In this document: one piece after another, positions 1-11,640 of the stretch
How the letters are laid out: the number at the start of each line of letters is the position of its first letter
Numbering within the stretch: position 1 is the first letter of the stretch
Assembly (NCBI RefSeq): GCF_018873765.1
Contig: NC_057916.1
Location: forward strand, 30,479,501 to 30,543,500
From: Telopea speciosissima
Lineage: Eukaryota; Streptophyta; Magnoliopsida; Proteales; Proteaceae
Direction of reading: 5' to 3'
Length of the DNA stretch: 64,000 bases
The notes under the pieces: model-generated
The model's database searches: none
Told to the model about the DNA's origin: nothing
What the model saw: only the letters and a program-made list of their open reading frames with translations
Translations under genes and position numbers: made by a program

Positions 1-1046
1 CAGGCATACAGAATTATCGGGTTGTTTCATGTGTCAAGGGGTTCCTATAGCCTTCATTGCAGACACGTTGGCCGGCGTTATCAACGTGTCCATTGGAGGA
101 GCAAGGACCTATTGTTCACTTAGAAGGAATCCCTATACCTTAATCAAGTGGGAGGTATTGACATTCGACGGCCATCAAAGCGATCGAACTCGTGAGTGGT
201 GGATGGCTTCGATGAGGTCACGAAGCAACTCTCCAACCGGACTTGGCGCCTGAGGGTATCGAGAGAGGGGTAGGTGACATCGACACCTTTCTTGGTTGCG
301 GTGGTGGCGGTGGTGTAAATGACTAGCCCAGCTTTCTCTCAACAAATTGAAGTTATCTCGGATCAGTTCTTCTAGTTCCTGTCTTAGGATGAACAACTGG
401 GGACTTTTAGAAATGACAGACTTATATATTTAATCTGAGATGAATAGAATCAAATGTTTTGAGTTGGAACAGATGAGATATTGCATTTCGAGTTGGGGAA
501 AGGCACAGTTATGCCGAAGCAGAGAATCTGGAACAATTATAGTGTTTAGATTGGTATCTTTTGATTGAGCAGGATAGAGTCGTATGTTTTTGTTGGAATA
601 GATGAAATCATGAATGTTGAAATGGGAAGGATATGATTGCCTCCCAAGAAAATTTTGAACGATTGAATATTTGTAATTAATCTTATATGTATCTCTATGT
701 ATTTGCTTACTTCTTTCTTGTTTAAATCATTATTGATAATTATGTTTGGTTATAATTGGTTCATCATTGTTTATGAATTTTAACATATAGTTACTCATTT
801 ATGACCTACTTAAGGCCCAACCAAGCAATTTCAAAGTTGTAGCTTAACAGCCTATGGTTCAAGTCCTAAGTGTCATGTTGCCTATTATCTTCTAAGTTCT
901 TGTTTCACCACAATCAGTCTTCTCCTATGTCTGCATACAATCATTTATGTTCTTAAAGATTTTTAGTTTAGAACCTAATTGTGGAGAGTAAATCAAGAGT
1001 CCGCGAGACTGTGGTCGGTGCAGAGCATCATGCTCTGATACCACTC
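1..1046 (-). mobile_element. 5' internal part of a minus-strand LTR retrotransposon
   Basis: This stretch lies directly downstream (minus strand) of a primer-binding site and a 3-kb LTR, so it should be the leader and start of gag. Only short broken frames are present, such as a 73-residue minus-strand frame at 175-396 rich in Arg, His and Glu. I cannot prove that this is gag. The rest of the element lies outside the window to the left. Lineage is uncertain; the long LTR with a tRNA-iMet primer would fit a Tekay/Del-type chromovirus, but no polymerase is visible. Confidence 0.55.
1032..1043 (-). other. Primer-binding site, tRNA-iMet type
   Basis: On the minus strand this reads TGGTATCAGAGC, the standard plant retrotransposon primer site complementary to initiator tRNA-Met. 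It is separated from the LTR end (...GTGACA) by three bases. It fixes the orientation of the element as minus and marks 1047-4066 as a 5' LTR and not a solo LTR. Confidence 0.85.
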
Positions 1047-4000
1047 TGTCACGCCCCCATCCCAGACAAGGGATAAAATACATTATAAGGGGTGACTAGG
1101 ACAATGCTTGTCATCCTATTAAGTGCCAGATCATCGACACAGTGTCCCAACGCTACGATCATAACTAATATTAAAATAATATAATATCGAGTGCGGAAAG
1201 GAAAATATTACATTCCAAATGATCGGTAGTTTTGCGGAGCGTATAAAATCAATAATTACAAGAAGATCAAAGCCTAGATGATAAATATCGTAGTTAATCC
1301 ATTTTTCATTACCATCTAATAATGATTAACAAGGGTATAACGATAAATGTTTTTACATGGGCCTACGCCCTAAAATAAACAAAAGGGAACAAGTCCCAAG
1401 AATTCTCACGGCCGTAGGCGCAATCGTCACAAGGACACCGTTGCCATGTTCCTCTAACACGACTTTCGGCTCCTCCATACTGCATCATAATCTAAAAATT
1501 GTGTACACGAGGGGTTAGCTCTCCGAGCAGTGAGGGGATGGGGATGCACAAACACACAATTCACATAGTCAATGATGCATGCATATGTTAAGTAAATTTT
1601 CCACCTAACATCACAACTAAGTCAGAGGTATATGCTACTGTGACAACTCGGGAGACACTGTGGGTCACTTAACTTATCGCCACAATGAAACCTCAATTGT
1701 CACGTGGGACCTACGCCGATCGAAGCCTCCAAGACCACTCGGTGGCGGACCCGATAACCAATACTACCATGTGGCCTCTCCCACCTCCACGAGAATCCGG
1801 TGTGCGATTACCCAACACCTAAACCCCTGTTGGTAAGGGTCGTAGCATAAGGGTGTGAAATCCTAGCCACAATATACTACATGCGAGTCCTATCGTCCAG
1901 AGAGGTAATCCGGGCGCATCAACTTTTCATCCGGTTTAGTGCCGGTTACGGCCGACGCACGCAGCGCATCTGATTCAACATGACATTCAACATAATTTCT
2001 TCATAAATATATATATTATCAGGGTTTCGACCGCACGACCCACCGGCACCGAGACCCATCAAAGTAAAGCATCTCCAATTAACATCATAACATTCATATA
2101 TAAAAGTATGCAATATGCGCAAGCATGCTTAATAATTTATAATGATGACATAATATACAATGCAATAATAATATCAAGCCCAAACAACCAAACCCACTCA
2201 CAACGTATCGCCAAGCACCAAGATTATCGATTGTCGCCTCGATCAAGCAATAAGCCACAAAAGTGAATATATTAACCTATACAAAGAGTGGAATAAGGTT
2301 AAACGAGCGAAAGGAAAGGATCCCCAAAGGTCTCCCATAAACACTTAAGTATGAGGTTCGAGAAACAAAGTGGTTGCGGGAGTGGTTTCATGCCCAAATT
2401 GCAACCACATGTAAATCCTAGGAAATCGGGGTTCGGGACGGTTTTAGTCAAGGTCGGATGCGGATGTGGTTTAAAGCCGAAACCAGTGTAAATCCGACCT
2501 TCCAGAATCCTTCTCGGGAAGGTAATTTCGTGGTGGTTTCTTGCAGTGCGAAACCACATGTAAATCCTAGCTAACCAGGGGCTTAGGATAGTTTTAGTCA
2601 AGGTCGGATGCGGATGTGGTTTGAAAACCGAATCCGAGTGTAAATCCGAGCTTCACAGGGGCTCGGGACAATTTTTGTCAAGGTCGGATGCGGATGTGGT
2701 TTCGAAACTGAATCCGAGTGTAAATCCGACCTTCACGGAATCCTTCTCGGGAAGGTAATTTCGTGGTGGTTTCTTGCAGTGCGAAACCACATGTAAATCC
2801 TAGCTAACCAGGGGCTTAGGATAGTTTTAGTCAAGGTCGGTTGCGGGTGTGGTTTTAAAGCTGAATCCGAGTGTAAAACCACATACTGCAGAACCGAAAA
2901 TTGAAGGGTTTCTCACTAGGGATTCATTTTCCAAGGGGTTTAAAGGTAGGGAGGCTTCAAGAAAGCTTCCTCCTAGGTCCATTAGGGTTCTAAGACCTCA
3001 TTAGGTCCATGTAATCCCATGGATTTAAGAGAAAACAAAGAGAACCTAAATTAGGACATAATATGGTAGAAACCTTAAATTTCTTAAATGGAAAGAGATT
3101 ACTTAGGCTTAGGGCTTGTAATGGAGTGAAATAACTCCACCATAGTCTAGGTTTAGAGGTTCCATCGATTCCTTAGGTTCCAAGAGAACCCTAGGTCGAA
3201 TTTCTCTCATTTCCCAAACCCCAAAACCCAAAATAGAAGAAAAGAGATGGGATTGAATGGCTTACCCACCCCAAGGTAGAAGGCTCCATGTTGAGGCTCC
3301 AAGAAGTGATCTTCAAACCTCCAACCAAGATTCTCCACCCTTCTTCCTCCTTTTCTCCTTCCTTCTTTCTTCTTTCCTTCTTTCTTCTTTCTTCTTTCTC
3401 CTTTCTCTCCTCTTTCTCTCTTCCACGATTTAGGCTAGATGGGAGAAGAAATGAAAATGAATCCTTCTCCCCCCCCCCCCCCCTTTGTCTTATTTATAGA
3501 AAATGGGCTTGGGTCCTTTAAGTTAAATGGGTCAAATAGTTAAATGGGTGGATCCAAGATAAATGGGTCATTAGGCCAAATGGGTAGTTTAAGTTAAATG
3601 GGTCAAGAGGGCTTAATGGGTTGACCCATGGTCTTATTTAGGGTCACGGAATGGGTTAACCCATCTTTGGGTCAAATAGAGTTAAATGGGCCTGCCCACA
3701 ACCTTAATTAGGGAAAAGCCCATTCTTAGATGGGTTCATAAGAGATGGGTATAAGTCCCCAATGTACTTCCTAAAGGTACGTGGGACCCGAACTTAAATT
3801 ATTCCCTTCTCTCATGAAATAGCTCGAGCGGTTCAAGCCCGGACCCGCACTTCGAGGTTACCAAGGGAAGAATAATTAATAAGACTTGAGGCTAGAACTT
3901 ACTTTTCCATTGCCATGGTGAGTCAATGGTAAGCCCGTATCATGATCAATAATTTGTAACTGGGTTTGACCACCAGTGAGAACAGCTCACCAGCACGTGG

Positions 4001-4066
4001 CAGTGATAACCACACGTCACGGGGAAGAAATAATAATTAATTATGATCCGGGGTGCGGGTATAACA
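1047..4066 (-). mobile_element. 5' LTR (3.0 kb) of minus-strand LTR retrotransposon
   Basis: On the minus strand the segment begins TGTTATACCCGCACCCC and ends GGGGGCGTGACA, so it has TG...CA termini, followed by the primer site at 1032-1043. It is the inverted, longer relative of the solo LTR at 34697-37462; both share the start, the pyrimidine-rich middle (3330-3425 here) and the TATCCC..GGGATGGGGGCGTGACA end. The extra length comes mainly from an internal tandem duplication near 2495-2850. No host gene is present. Confidence 0.85.
2495..2850. repeat. ~233-bp tandem duplication inside the LTR
   Basis: The block starting TTCTCGGGAAGGTAATTTCG occurs at 2511 and again at 2744. Each copy is followed by the same CTTGCAGTGCGAAACCACAT and AGTCAAGGTCGG modules. 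The AAGGTCGGATGCGGATGTGG module also recurs near 2450, 2600 and 2690. The related solo LTR at 34697-37462 has only a single diverged version around 36010-36150. Confidence 0.8.
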
Positions 4067-4299
4067 GGAACACAGGGTGTCGGTGTCATCGCGTACTAAC
4101 ACTCTCCAATCATGATTCACAAGTTTAAAATATTAAATTTATGGCTAGGGTTCATCAACCAGTGGTTCTTACTACGATCTGTACAATTAGTGGTGAACTT
4201 TGTAGTTGCACGAGGGAGGTATCTGTGGATATGGCTTCGGGTTCCGAACCCACAATCAAAAATTCAAATTAATCCAAGTTTTTGGGCACGGGTGTAACA
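4067..4299 (-). mobile_element. Truncated LTR-like fragment
   Basis: On the minus strand it starts TGTTACACCCGTGCCCAA, resembling the LTR start at 4066 (TGTTATACCCGCACCCC). It abuts the broken gag at 4300. It is probably the edge of a second, older LTR insertion into which, or beside which, the 1047-4066 element inserted. It is too short to classify. Confidence 0.4.
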
Positions 4300-5250
4300 C
4301 AATGAATCCCACCCCCCAAACCACCCACCCAGATATACGGTTGCATTCCTCATTTCCCTTAAAGTTTGTAGATTGAACCCCTAACAATTGTGGGAGATTT
4401 TTTCGATTACGACGAGTGGAGCCCCCCTGACCGAATTGTTCCTCTTCAAGATGTGATGTGGTAGCTGAACGAGTCTGCACCATGTTGATTATTGCGAGTT
4501 CTGTAATCACTCTGCGGAAGGTTACCACGGAAGATAACTGCAATGGCGATTATACGACCTGCGAACGTCAACAAACCTTCAAGATTCATAGAGAAGACGC
4601 CAGAGATGGCCAGAATGGACTCCGGGGGGGGGGACTCTTCGATGCCTAAGTTAGTTTTCCGACAATAATAAAGAATTGCAGAGTGAATTCACACAACTTA
4701 GAGTTCGATCCATACCACCTCGAGTGAGGATTTATTTATAGTGAATTACCTTATATTGTATGGTGGTGGTGAGAGTTCCTCTTTTGTTGATTGTCTTGCC
4801 TAAGTAGATTCCTTTTGGGAGATGTAGACATGGAGAATCCTTCTTGTGTTAAGCTTCCTTATTCGGTGGTCGTGGGGGAGATTCACTTGCTTATACGGGT
4901 CCCTAGTGCATAGAGCCTTCTTAGGCTATTGAGATATGGCAAAGTTTGTTTCCTATTTGGAGTAAGATACTTTTAGCAAGCGCCTTATTTGGAGTTGGTT
5001 TCTATTTAGGAAGGTTACGAGCTAGCATAATGTCCACATGTCACATCATGAATGGCCAGATCATTTTACGGATATCAACTTCTAACTCTTGATAGCTTCA
5101 ATCCTTTGAGATTTTGATAGTTGATGAAGCTTCTCATTTGATTCCACAAGTTTCCATTAACACCTTGCTCTTCATACTTGATTGGGATTGCTCTTGATCT
5201 AATTCTTATTTGACGGATGATAGCCTACTTGAACATTTGGGATTGTATAG
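4300..5250 (-). mobile_element. Degraded Gypsy (Tat-like) LTR and gag start
   Basis: On the minus strand a methionine at 4483 opens a frame beginning MVQTRSATTSHLEEEQ, a typical plant Gypsy gag start. It runs to about 4300, where it is cut by another element. Upstream lies a degenerate version of the leader seen after the 5' LTR at 50585. The 'catcggagagtcc' LTR end motif seen near 50480 recurs here in inverted form near 4640 (ACTCTTCGATGCC). The outer boundary of the LTR is not clear; 5250 is an estimate. Confidence 0.5.
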
Positions 5251-5384
5251 ATCCTTACACATTCAACATCCTGTTAACAATTTCATAGACCATTATCATT
5301 TTTTTTTTTGGGTGGGGGGGGGGGTAAGATATAGACCAGTATCTCACTATTAGTTTCATCACCACTAAACCTTATGTACGATAT

Positions 5385-5483
5385 CCCAAGGGGGTTGCTC
5401 TGTTAGCAAAAACCAACACCTCATAATTAAGAGGTCGTAAGTTCAAATCTCCTTGGGGCCTCCCTATCAAAAAAAAAAAAAAA
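5385..5483 (+). mobile_element. tRNA-derived SINE-like element with A tail
   Basis: The segment starts CCCAAGG and CCTTGGG follows about 65 bases later, giving a 7-bp acceptor-like stem. Between them are a TTGC/GCAA arm, an ACCTC/GAGGT arm and a B-box-like GTTCAAATC. A 15-base A run ends it (5469-5483). This arrangement fits a tRNA-related SINE and not a working tRNA, because the T arm is poor and the A tail is present. I could not find a convincing target duplication. Confidence 0.4.
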
Positions 5484-7436
5484 CTAACTTAAGCTAGGTA
5501 ATTAAACACCCATATGATGCTAACTGATAGCCGAAGTGGGTAGAAACAAAATGATTAACTATTTTTTTAATGCATGAAACTTAAATCTGAATATTAGAAT
5601 ACAATAAATATAAAAAGAAGACATGGAATAGATACTTACGAGTTAGGAGAAGGGTAAAATTAAAAAAAAAAAATACTGAAAACTTGCATATTTACAGAGA
5701 GCCTAATTTTCAAAAAGACAAAAATAAACTTTATTTTGGCACGCTATAGAGAGCCCACTATAAACCATGATTGGGAGAGGCCTTCTGGCCTCACATTATA
5801 TTCGATAATAGTATTTCATCATCGCTATGTACATCTCTATGGTGAAAAAAAGCGATGTCTATAAGTGGATCGAGAGGACTCCTCAAGTATATGAAGGCTC
5901 TAAGACCGTAGCAAACCATTGTGTGACTACAACTCTATAATTCCCACATCCCCTTGCATGTTGAGTGGTCAACGTACGCGTGTAAAGATAACTAAGAGAA
6001 AGAACTATGAGCTCCATATGATTTTACATATATAAATACATTTTATCGATGACAACAAATGGACTTCTGATAAGATCGGTATCCTCTCATATTGGGTAAC
6101 ATATAGGATACAATATCATATCTTGTATTAGAGGATACCGATCTTGAGTGTCCATAGCAAGCTGGATTCTCAAGATCGGTTGATATGTAGACTTAGGATT
6201 TTTGGTTTCCATCATCTATAAAACCTCCCCTTACCTCTTCCTTTCTTCATTCTCTTCACACACACTCTTTCCGGAGTTGAAGCTACTACTAACCAAAATC
6301 TCAAGATCGAACTGAGACCGGGGGGGGGGGGGGGTGAATCAGTTTCCTTAATTTTCATGTCTTCTGTAAACCACACATTCGTTTTAGTCCCACCTTGCAC
6401 CACTAGAATGTGGTCAGGTTTACCAAGACTGTAAACCTACTCTGCAAAACAGCGATTAGCCTCTAACAAATAGCAGTTGATGGAGAGACACAATATACGT
6501 GGTTCACCTCACAGTATGTGAAGGCTACGTCCACAGAGCAATACTCCTCAGGGTTTCGTATATGCCCAATACTCAACTCCAATACAATTAGTCGCTCCTA
6601 TGGTCAGGGTACCCCTTACCCTGCTTCAACCTCTCACCTCAGTGAGGGCAATGACCTCAATCCCCATTACCAAATGGCCTCAGCCTTACAATCAATCAAC
6701 TCAAATAACAGATTTCAATCACAAACCCAACCTACAACATATTACACTCTAGGTTCTACCCAATACATTCAAGAATAGAGAAATAAACCTAAAACTCAAG
6801 AGCAATGGTTTGTGAACACGTTTACCTTCTCAAACGCAAACTCCCAACTCTAAAACGAATGTTGTGAGATCTTCAATAGAACGTATCAAGAACTCGAATC
6901 CATCGCCAACAACTGAACCGATGTTTTCTATCGATTTCCTTCGTGTCTCTGCTCTCGAATCATGCCGGAATAATAGATGATGACTTCTCCTCTATTTCCT
7001 TCTCTTTTTTTTTTTTGGTAAACGATTTCCTTCTTCTCTAGGGCTCGAGAGATGTGTTTTTTGTCCTCCCAAGAGAATATTTATATATTTCTATTGAATT
7101 TACATCATATCTACGTGGTGCCTGTGGGTTGAGCGCAACACGATGACCGCTCAAATAATCTATCCATATTTTTTTTTTTCTCATAATAAAAGTCTTTATT
7201 AAAATCTGGCCGGTCAAACAATCTATTCATACTTTTGTTTTTTCTAGTAATAAAAGTCTTTATTAATACCAATGTCAAACGCACATGGAAGAAATGCATA
7301 AATAAATGAAGAAAGTTGAAGAAATAAAACACACATAGAAGAAATAAATAAATAAACGAAGAAAATGAAAGAAATAAAGGGGAGTAGTGGGGCTGAAGGA
7401 AGGAGGACAAGACGAGAAAGAAAAAGAGTACAGAAA
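5484..7436. other. Intergenic region upstream of gene 1
   Basis: No gene seen. About 55 bases at 5690-5750 (GCATATTTACAGAGAGCC.. to ..TTTATTTTGGCACGCT) recur near 33390-33450, so both probably derive from one repeat family. A hairpin lies at 6072-6145 and a long G run at about 6319-6334. Text near 6490-6540 (ATACGTGGTTCACC) resembles plant LTR sequence. The region just before gene 1 is A-rich; a TATA-like TATTTATATATT occurs near 7079, but I cannot tie it to a transcription start. Confidence 0.5.
6072..6145. repeat. Inverted repeat, 16-bp perfect arms
   Basis: AAGATCGGTATCCTCT at 6072-6087 is matched by its exact reverse complement at 6130-6145, with a 42-base AT-rich spacer. It is probably a miniature inverted-repeat element remnant. 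No flanking duplication was recognised. Confidence 0.6.
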
Positions 7437-8901
7437 ATGGCGTCGGGCTCGGGTGGTGGCGAAATTGCAGGAGGGAGTACGTATGACCGAACAAAAGAGA
7501 TGAAGGAATTCGATGAAACTAAAGCTGGAGTGAAGGGACTCGTAGATGCCGGGGTGGTGAAGGTACCCCGTATCTTCTTCAACCCCCCTGACGTCCACCT
7601 CCGTGAACCAGAAGACTCCATCCACATGAGAAGTCATTCTCACGCTCAGACCCAACAACTGAGTTTTCCTGTCATAGACCTGAAGGAATGCATCACTGAC
7701 AATAAAGACTTGACTCCAAGGAAAGAAGTGGTCGACCAAGTTCGTAAGGCATCAGAAACATGGGGTTTCTTCCAGGTGGTGAATCATGGGATCCCTGATA
7801 CCGTATTGGAGGAGATGCTGCAAGGCGTTCGAAGTTTCTTCGAACAAGACATCGAGTTGAAGAAACAACTATTTTCCCGGGATGTCATCAACAGGAGGGT
7901 GGTATACAGCAGCAAGTTCGCTCTCTACAACTCTCCCTCTGCCAATTGGAGGGACTCCTTGTACTGCCTCATGTCTCCTCCCCCTCTCAATCCTGATCAA
8001 TTGCCTCCAGTTTGCAGGTAGGTATATCTAATTAGAAATTCCCAATATATCTGGATTTCATTAATTAATTGATCCTTCCAACCAATTCAAGGGTTTTTTC
8101 CCCACCTCTGTTCTTCATCTTCTTTTCTGAGTTGTGAAGATGAGAGATTAAGAATGAAAATACTTACTAGTTAATTTGATTAATCTGCTAGAGATATAAT
8201 GGTGGAGTACAACAAGCAAATGATTAGAATTGGGAATGTTTTGATTGGGTTATTGTCGGAGGCGTTGGGATTAAGCCCCCACCACTTGGCAGACATGGGT
8301 TGTACTGATGGGCATCTCTTTCTGTGTCACTACTACCCTGCATGCCCCGAGCCGGAACTGACCATCGGCACTACCAAGCATGCCGACTATGATTTCCTTA
8401 CTGTTCTCCTCCAAGACCAGATCGGTGGCCTCCAAATTCTTCACCAGAACCAATGGGTAGATGTTCCTCCCATCCCTGGAGCTCTTATTGTCAACATTGG
8501 GGATCTTCTGCAGGCAAGTTTGATCTTCCATTCTCTGTCTCCATGAAAGAAAAAAAAAAAAAAAAAAAAAAAAAATTCCATAATTGTAAACTACGAAGTT
8601 GTTGTGATGCTAAATGATTGATTGATATGTGCATTGTGATTTGTGGCAGCTTATATCTAATGATAGGCTCAAGAGCGTTGAACATCGAGTACTGGCCAAT
8701 AAAATAGGCCCAAGAGTATCACTGGCATGCTTCTTTACTACTGGCCTTCTACCATCTGCAAGGATCTATGGGCCGATAACGGAGTTCCTATCAGACCACA
8801 ATCCCCCCATTTATAAAGAAACCACTGCCAAAGAATATACCACATATGCCGCTACAAAGGGACTCAATGGGATCTCGGCGTTGGAACATTTCAAGCTGTG
8901 A
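7437..8901 (+). CDS. 2-oxoglutarate/Fe(II) dioxygenase, ACC-oxidase-homolog type (gene 1, intact)
   Basis: Three exons: 7437-8017, 8192-8513 and 8650-8901, encoding 384 residues, normal for the family. The start is the ATG before ASGSGGG; an in-frame ATG at 7365 lies in purine-rich leader and has no counterpart in the other copies. The N-terminal DIOX_N region carries [16 protein letters not shown] and [12 protein letters not shown]. The catalytic domain has the iron ligands H257, D259 (KHAD) and H313 (VEHRVL) and the 2-oxoglutarate RxS motif R323/S325. Intron 1 is phase 2 GT-AG; intron 2 is phase 0 GC-AG. Members of this clade hydroxylate specialised metabolites (D4H, GSL-OH); the substrate here is unknown. 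Closest relatives in the window are copies 2 and 3. Confidence 0.93.
8514..8649 (+). other. GC-AG intron 2 of gene 1
   Basis: The exon ends CTTCTGCAG (Leu-Leu-Gln) and the intron begins GCAAGT, ending GTGGCAG before CTTATATC (Leu-Ile-Ser). No nearby GT donor restores the frame. The same GC donor is present in all six copies. A run of about 26 A (8550-8575) lies inside this intron only in gene 1. Confidence 0.88.
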
Positions 8902-9907
8902 GGGAAATACTAATGGCTTAAAGTTACTAGGTTGCTCTTTGCCAATTGTCATTGCTGTTAGTTTTGGGGGATGTCTTTTTGTATAAAGAGCGTCCTGAAA
9001 GTGGGTTTTAAACGGGATAGTCACGTTGGACGTAAGGGGTTGTGTGGCCGTATTTTTTAGTGTATGTGTTGTCAAATGTTTGAGATGTCATAATGTGTTG
9101 GGTATGTTTTCAAATGTATTTAGTATGTGTCACGATTTGCCGAGATGTGTTTGACATGTGTGCAGATGTCAGTTAATGTGTACAACATGGTTCATGATGT
9201 GTCTGATGTGTTTCACATGTGTACAATGTGTTTCCAATGTGTATGGCGTGGCATGTCTTCGTATGTGCATGGCATGTACCACATGCTTGATAATGTATTT
9301 GGATGATGTTGAGATGTACGACAATATGTATGGCATGTGGTAGCATGCATGCTATTGTGGATGTTTGCATATTTCTAATGATGCTCATGCATGGTATGGT
9401 GATGTTCATTATAACATCTTAATTGATTTTTTTTCCAGAAATCTTACGGCATGTATTTCCTATCGCCAGGTGTTGATCGCTTCGATCTACGACGAAACCT
9501 GAAGATTTAGTATCTTTTTCAAACTGTAATTTTCTTATTTAATTAATTTATATTAATCCCAAGAATTAATCTATGGTCTTCAGTCCTCCTTATTTAATTA
9601 AAGAGTATGCATGGTATACATGTAACTAGAAAAATATATTTCCTTTTATGTACTAATCTTAGAGCACCTTAGATGTTATTTAATTTTATTTAAGGTATTA
9701 GACTCATCTTAATTAATTTGAACCAATAGGGTTTAATGGATTCATGAGGTCTATTTGTTATAAGGTAGTTTGAAGTTAAAACAAGGATATAATAGTAACA
9801 CCACATTAGTCAGAGGATTGCATGGTCATTTTGAATCAAACCAAGGGTAGTTTGGTAACTTCACAATAGTCAAGTGGCCTAAAACAAAAGATTACATGGT
9901 TTTTTCA
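8902..9907. other. 3' flank of gene 1 with TG-rich repeat tract
   Basis: It holds the 3' untranslated region and a TG/ATG-rich tract (about 9055-9420) built from irregular repeats of 'ATGTGT' words such as GTGTACAACATGGTTCATGATG. This flank, including text from 9540 to 9900, is duplicated downstream of copy 2 (20100-21170 and 23240-23440), showing that the duplication unit covered gene plus flank. No gene. Confidence 0.7.
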
Positions 9908-10113
9908 TGGGAATGAGGATGGGTTTGGCCCATGAGGATGGGTTTGGCAGTGGCTGTGGCTGTGGCTGTGGATGGAATGAGGCGATCCTTCATGGAGGGA
10001 ATTAAGAGGGTGGATGAAAATACGAGGCAACTTCACCACCCCAGCGTCTACCAATCCCTTCACACCAACTTTGGTATCATCAAATTCCCTTAACTCTATT
10101 TGGTCTTGTAAGG
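9908..10113 (-). pseudogene. Orphan exon-1 fragment of a 2OGD, antisense
   Basis: The minus strand encodes [20 protein letters not shown] followed by KLPRIFIHP and a Ser-His-rich stretch, matching the N-terminal region of the family. It lacks the upstream start, the rest of exon 1 and exons 2-3. It resembles copy 5 (ELRDFDDTKAGVKG, NALLHEGSPGSIH) more than the adjacent gene 1, so it is a relic of a different subgroup member lying in inverted orientation. Confidence 0.75.
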
Positions 10114-11108
10114 GGGTGCATTTTCCACGCAAGCATCTTTCTAATCGTTGGATTACGACAACTCATTTAAGACCCTTGATTTATTTAAGAGAATAAAAAA
10201 AATTAATTCAATTAAATCATTAATCAATTTGTAAATGTAAAAAAATCTTTTACAGGTAACCGATATTAAGGTTTGTAAATACTGATTTAATAATGATGGA
10301 AAGAAGAGAAAGAGGATTGTTGAGAAACAAGTGAAGAGAGATGAGTGAGAGAGAGAGAGAAGAGTAGAAGTAGATAAGGTAGTAGACACACTCCACAGCT
10401 CTTTTGTTTTTAAAATCATTCAAACAACTATCACGATCTTTGTTGTTTAATTATCTCTCTTTCTTAATCCACGGAGAATTTATTGTTTTTTTTTTTTTTT
10501 TAATTCCTTAACCAAGTCTACCCACTTTCAAATCTCCATTATTTTGTGGATTCAGCAAAAACGGAGCAAGCGGGCTTATGCCAAGAGATATTTGGCAGGG
10601 GTTGACGTGGCGAGCAGTGGAGTGAGACTTCCAACAACGGTGATGAGAGTAGTCGCAACAATGTATGCTTTGAACGATTGAGATCCGGAGAGAGGGATGT
10701 AACCGTCGATAAAATGGGGATGTAACCAGGCGCACAAATATTTCATCTCATCACCTTGTCCGGTGAATCTTTTCCTTTTCTTTTTTAGTTCTATTTTATA
10801 TTTGTAGCCAATGGGAAGTCTAGCACATGGTTTCTATCTTTCTAGCATGTGGGTTTGACATCTGAGACACTTGAAAGAAGACAAAAACCTATCTTGACGT
10901 TCAAGCATAGTGTGTATGACTTCCCACCCTATTATTTTCTTTCAAATCCTGTTGTTCTTTCTTCCAAGTGGGGAGTTTTGTCCCCTTTCTTTGATTAATA
11001 AAGGTCAGTGTCGCTAGTAAACAAACAAACAAAAAAGTAAAAGATGGTATTAAGCATGAATGGTGTTTGACAATGAACTGTGACCTATGAACCACGTCAG
11101 AGCGTGCG
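10114..11108. other. Intergenic region, no gene seen
   Basis: AT-rich sequence with a GA-repeat near 10345-10362 and a T run near 10485-10500. Short frames here look random. It ends at the target duplication of the MULE that starts at 11118. Confidence 0.5.
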
Positions 11109-11117
11109 TCTATTATC

Positions 11118-11640
11118 GGATTCAGATCCTCTACGGCCCATGTATAGCAGCGATCTAACTGATCCTGTAACATGAGCGTGACAACTGTAAAGTGTGAGAT
11201 TCAACGGTCTGATTTTAAAACTTTTAAAAACTTCGAGTTAACGGTTTAAGTATATGACAAACCAAGATAGACCGGTCTACAGTTAAAACAAGAAACAACT
11301 TTTTCTTCTTCCTCCCATCGTCCCATCTTCAGATCTCAAAACCCTAGATTGCATTTTCTTGAGCTTTCTCTTCTTCCTCCTCGTTCGAACCCACCGCCGT
11401 CGTCTTCCTCCTTTGGCTACTTTGTGACGAAATTTGCCTCTCTTCCTCCACGCTTCCTTTTCTTCTTTCTCAAATACACGACTGCTCTTTTCCCCTTCTT
11501 CCAAGCGAACCTAAACCAAGGAGCTCTTCTTTCTCCTCTGTAACCAGATCATCTTCCTAGGAAGTAGCTCTTCTCCCTCCTCTGAAAAATCTTGAGGTAG
11601 AAATCTGCCCCTCTTCCTCCACTGGAAACAACAGTGCATC
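11118..11640 (+). repeat. Left terminal inverted repeat of the MULE
   Basis: Its reverse complement is found at 14745-15306 with moderate divergence and small indels. The inner limit is approximate. Short Arg/Lys-rich frames in both repeats are mirror products of the same purine-rich sequence and not independent genes. Confidence 0.75.

Noticed and set aside
7365-7436. Upstream in-frame ATG extending gene 1 by 24 residues
   Set aside because: The added residues are Lys/Arg/Gly-rich leader translation without counterpart in copies 3, 4 or 5; the ATG at 7437 matches the family start.
7111-7739. Overlapping minus-strand frames opposite exon 1 of gene 1
   Set aside because: Mirror frames of the real exon and of its purine-rich leader; no domain similarity. 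The same occurs opposite exons of other copies.
11283-11504. Basic 73-residue frame in the left MULE repeat, mirrored at 14872-15171
   Set aside because: Translation of GA-rich repeat sequence present in both arms; no known domain.
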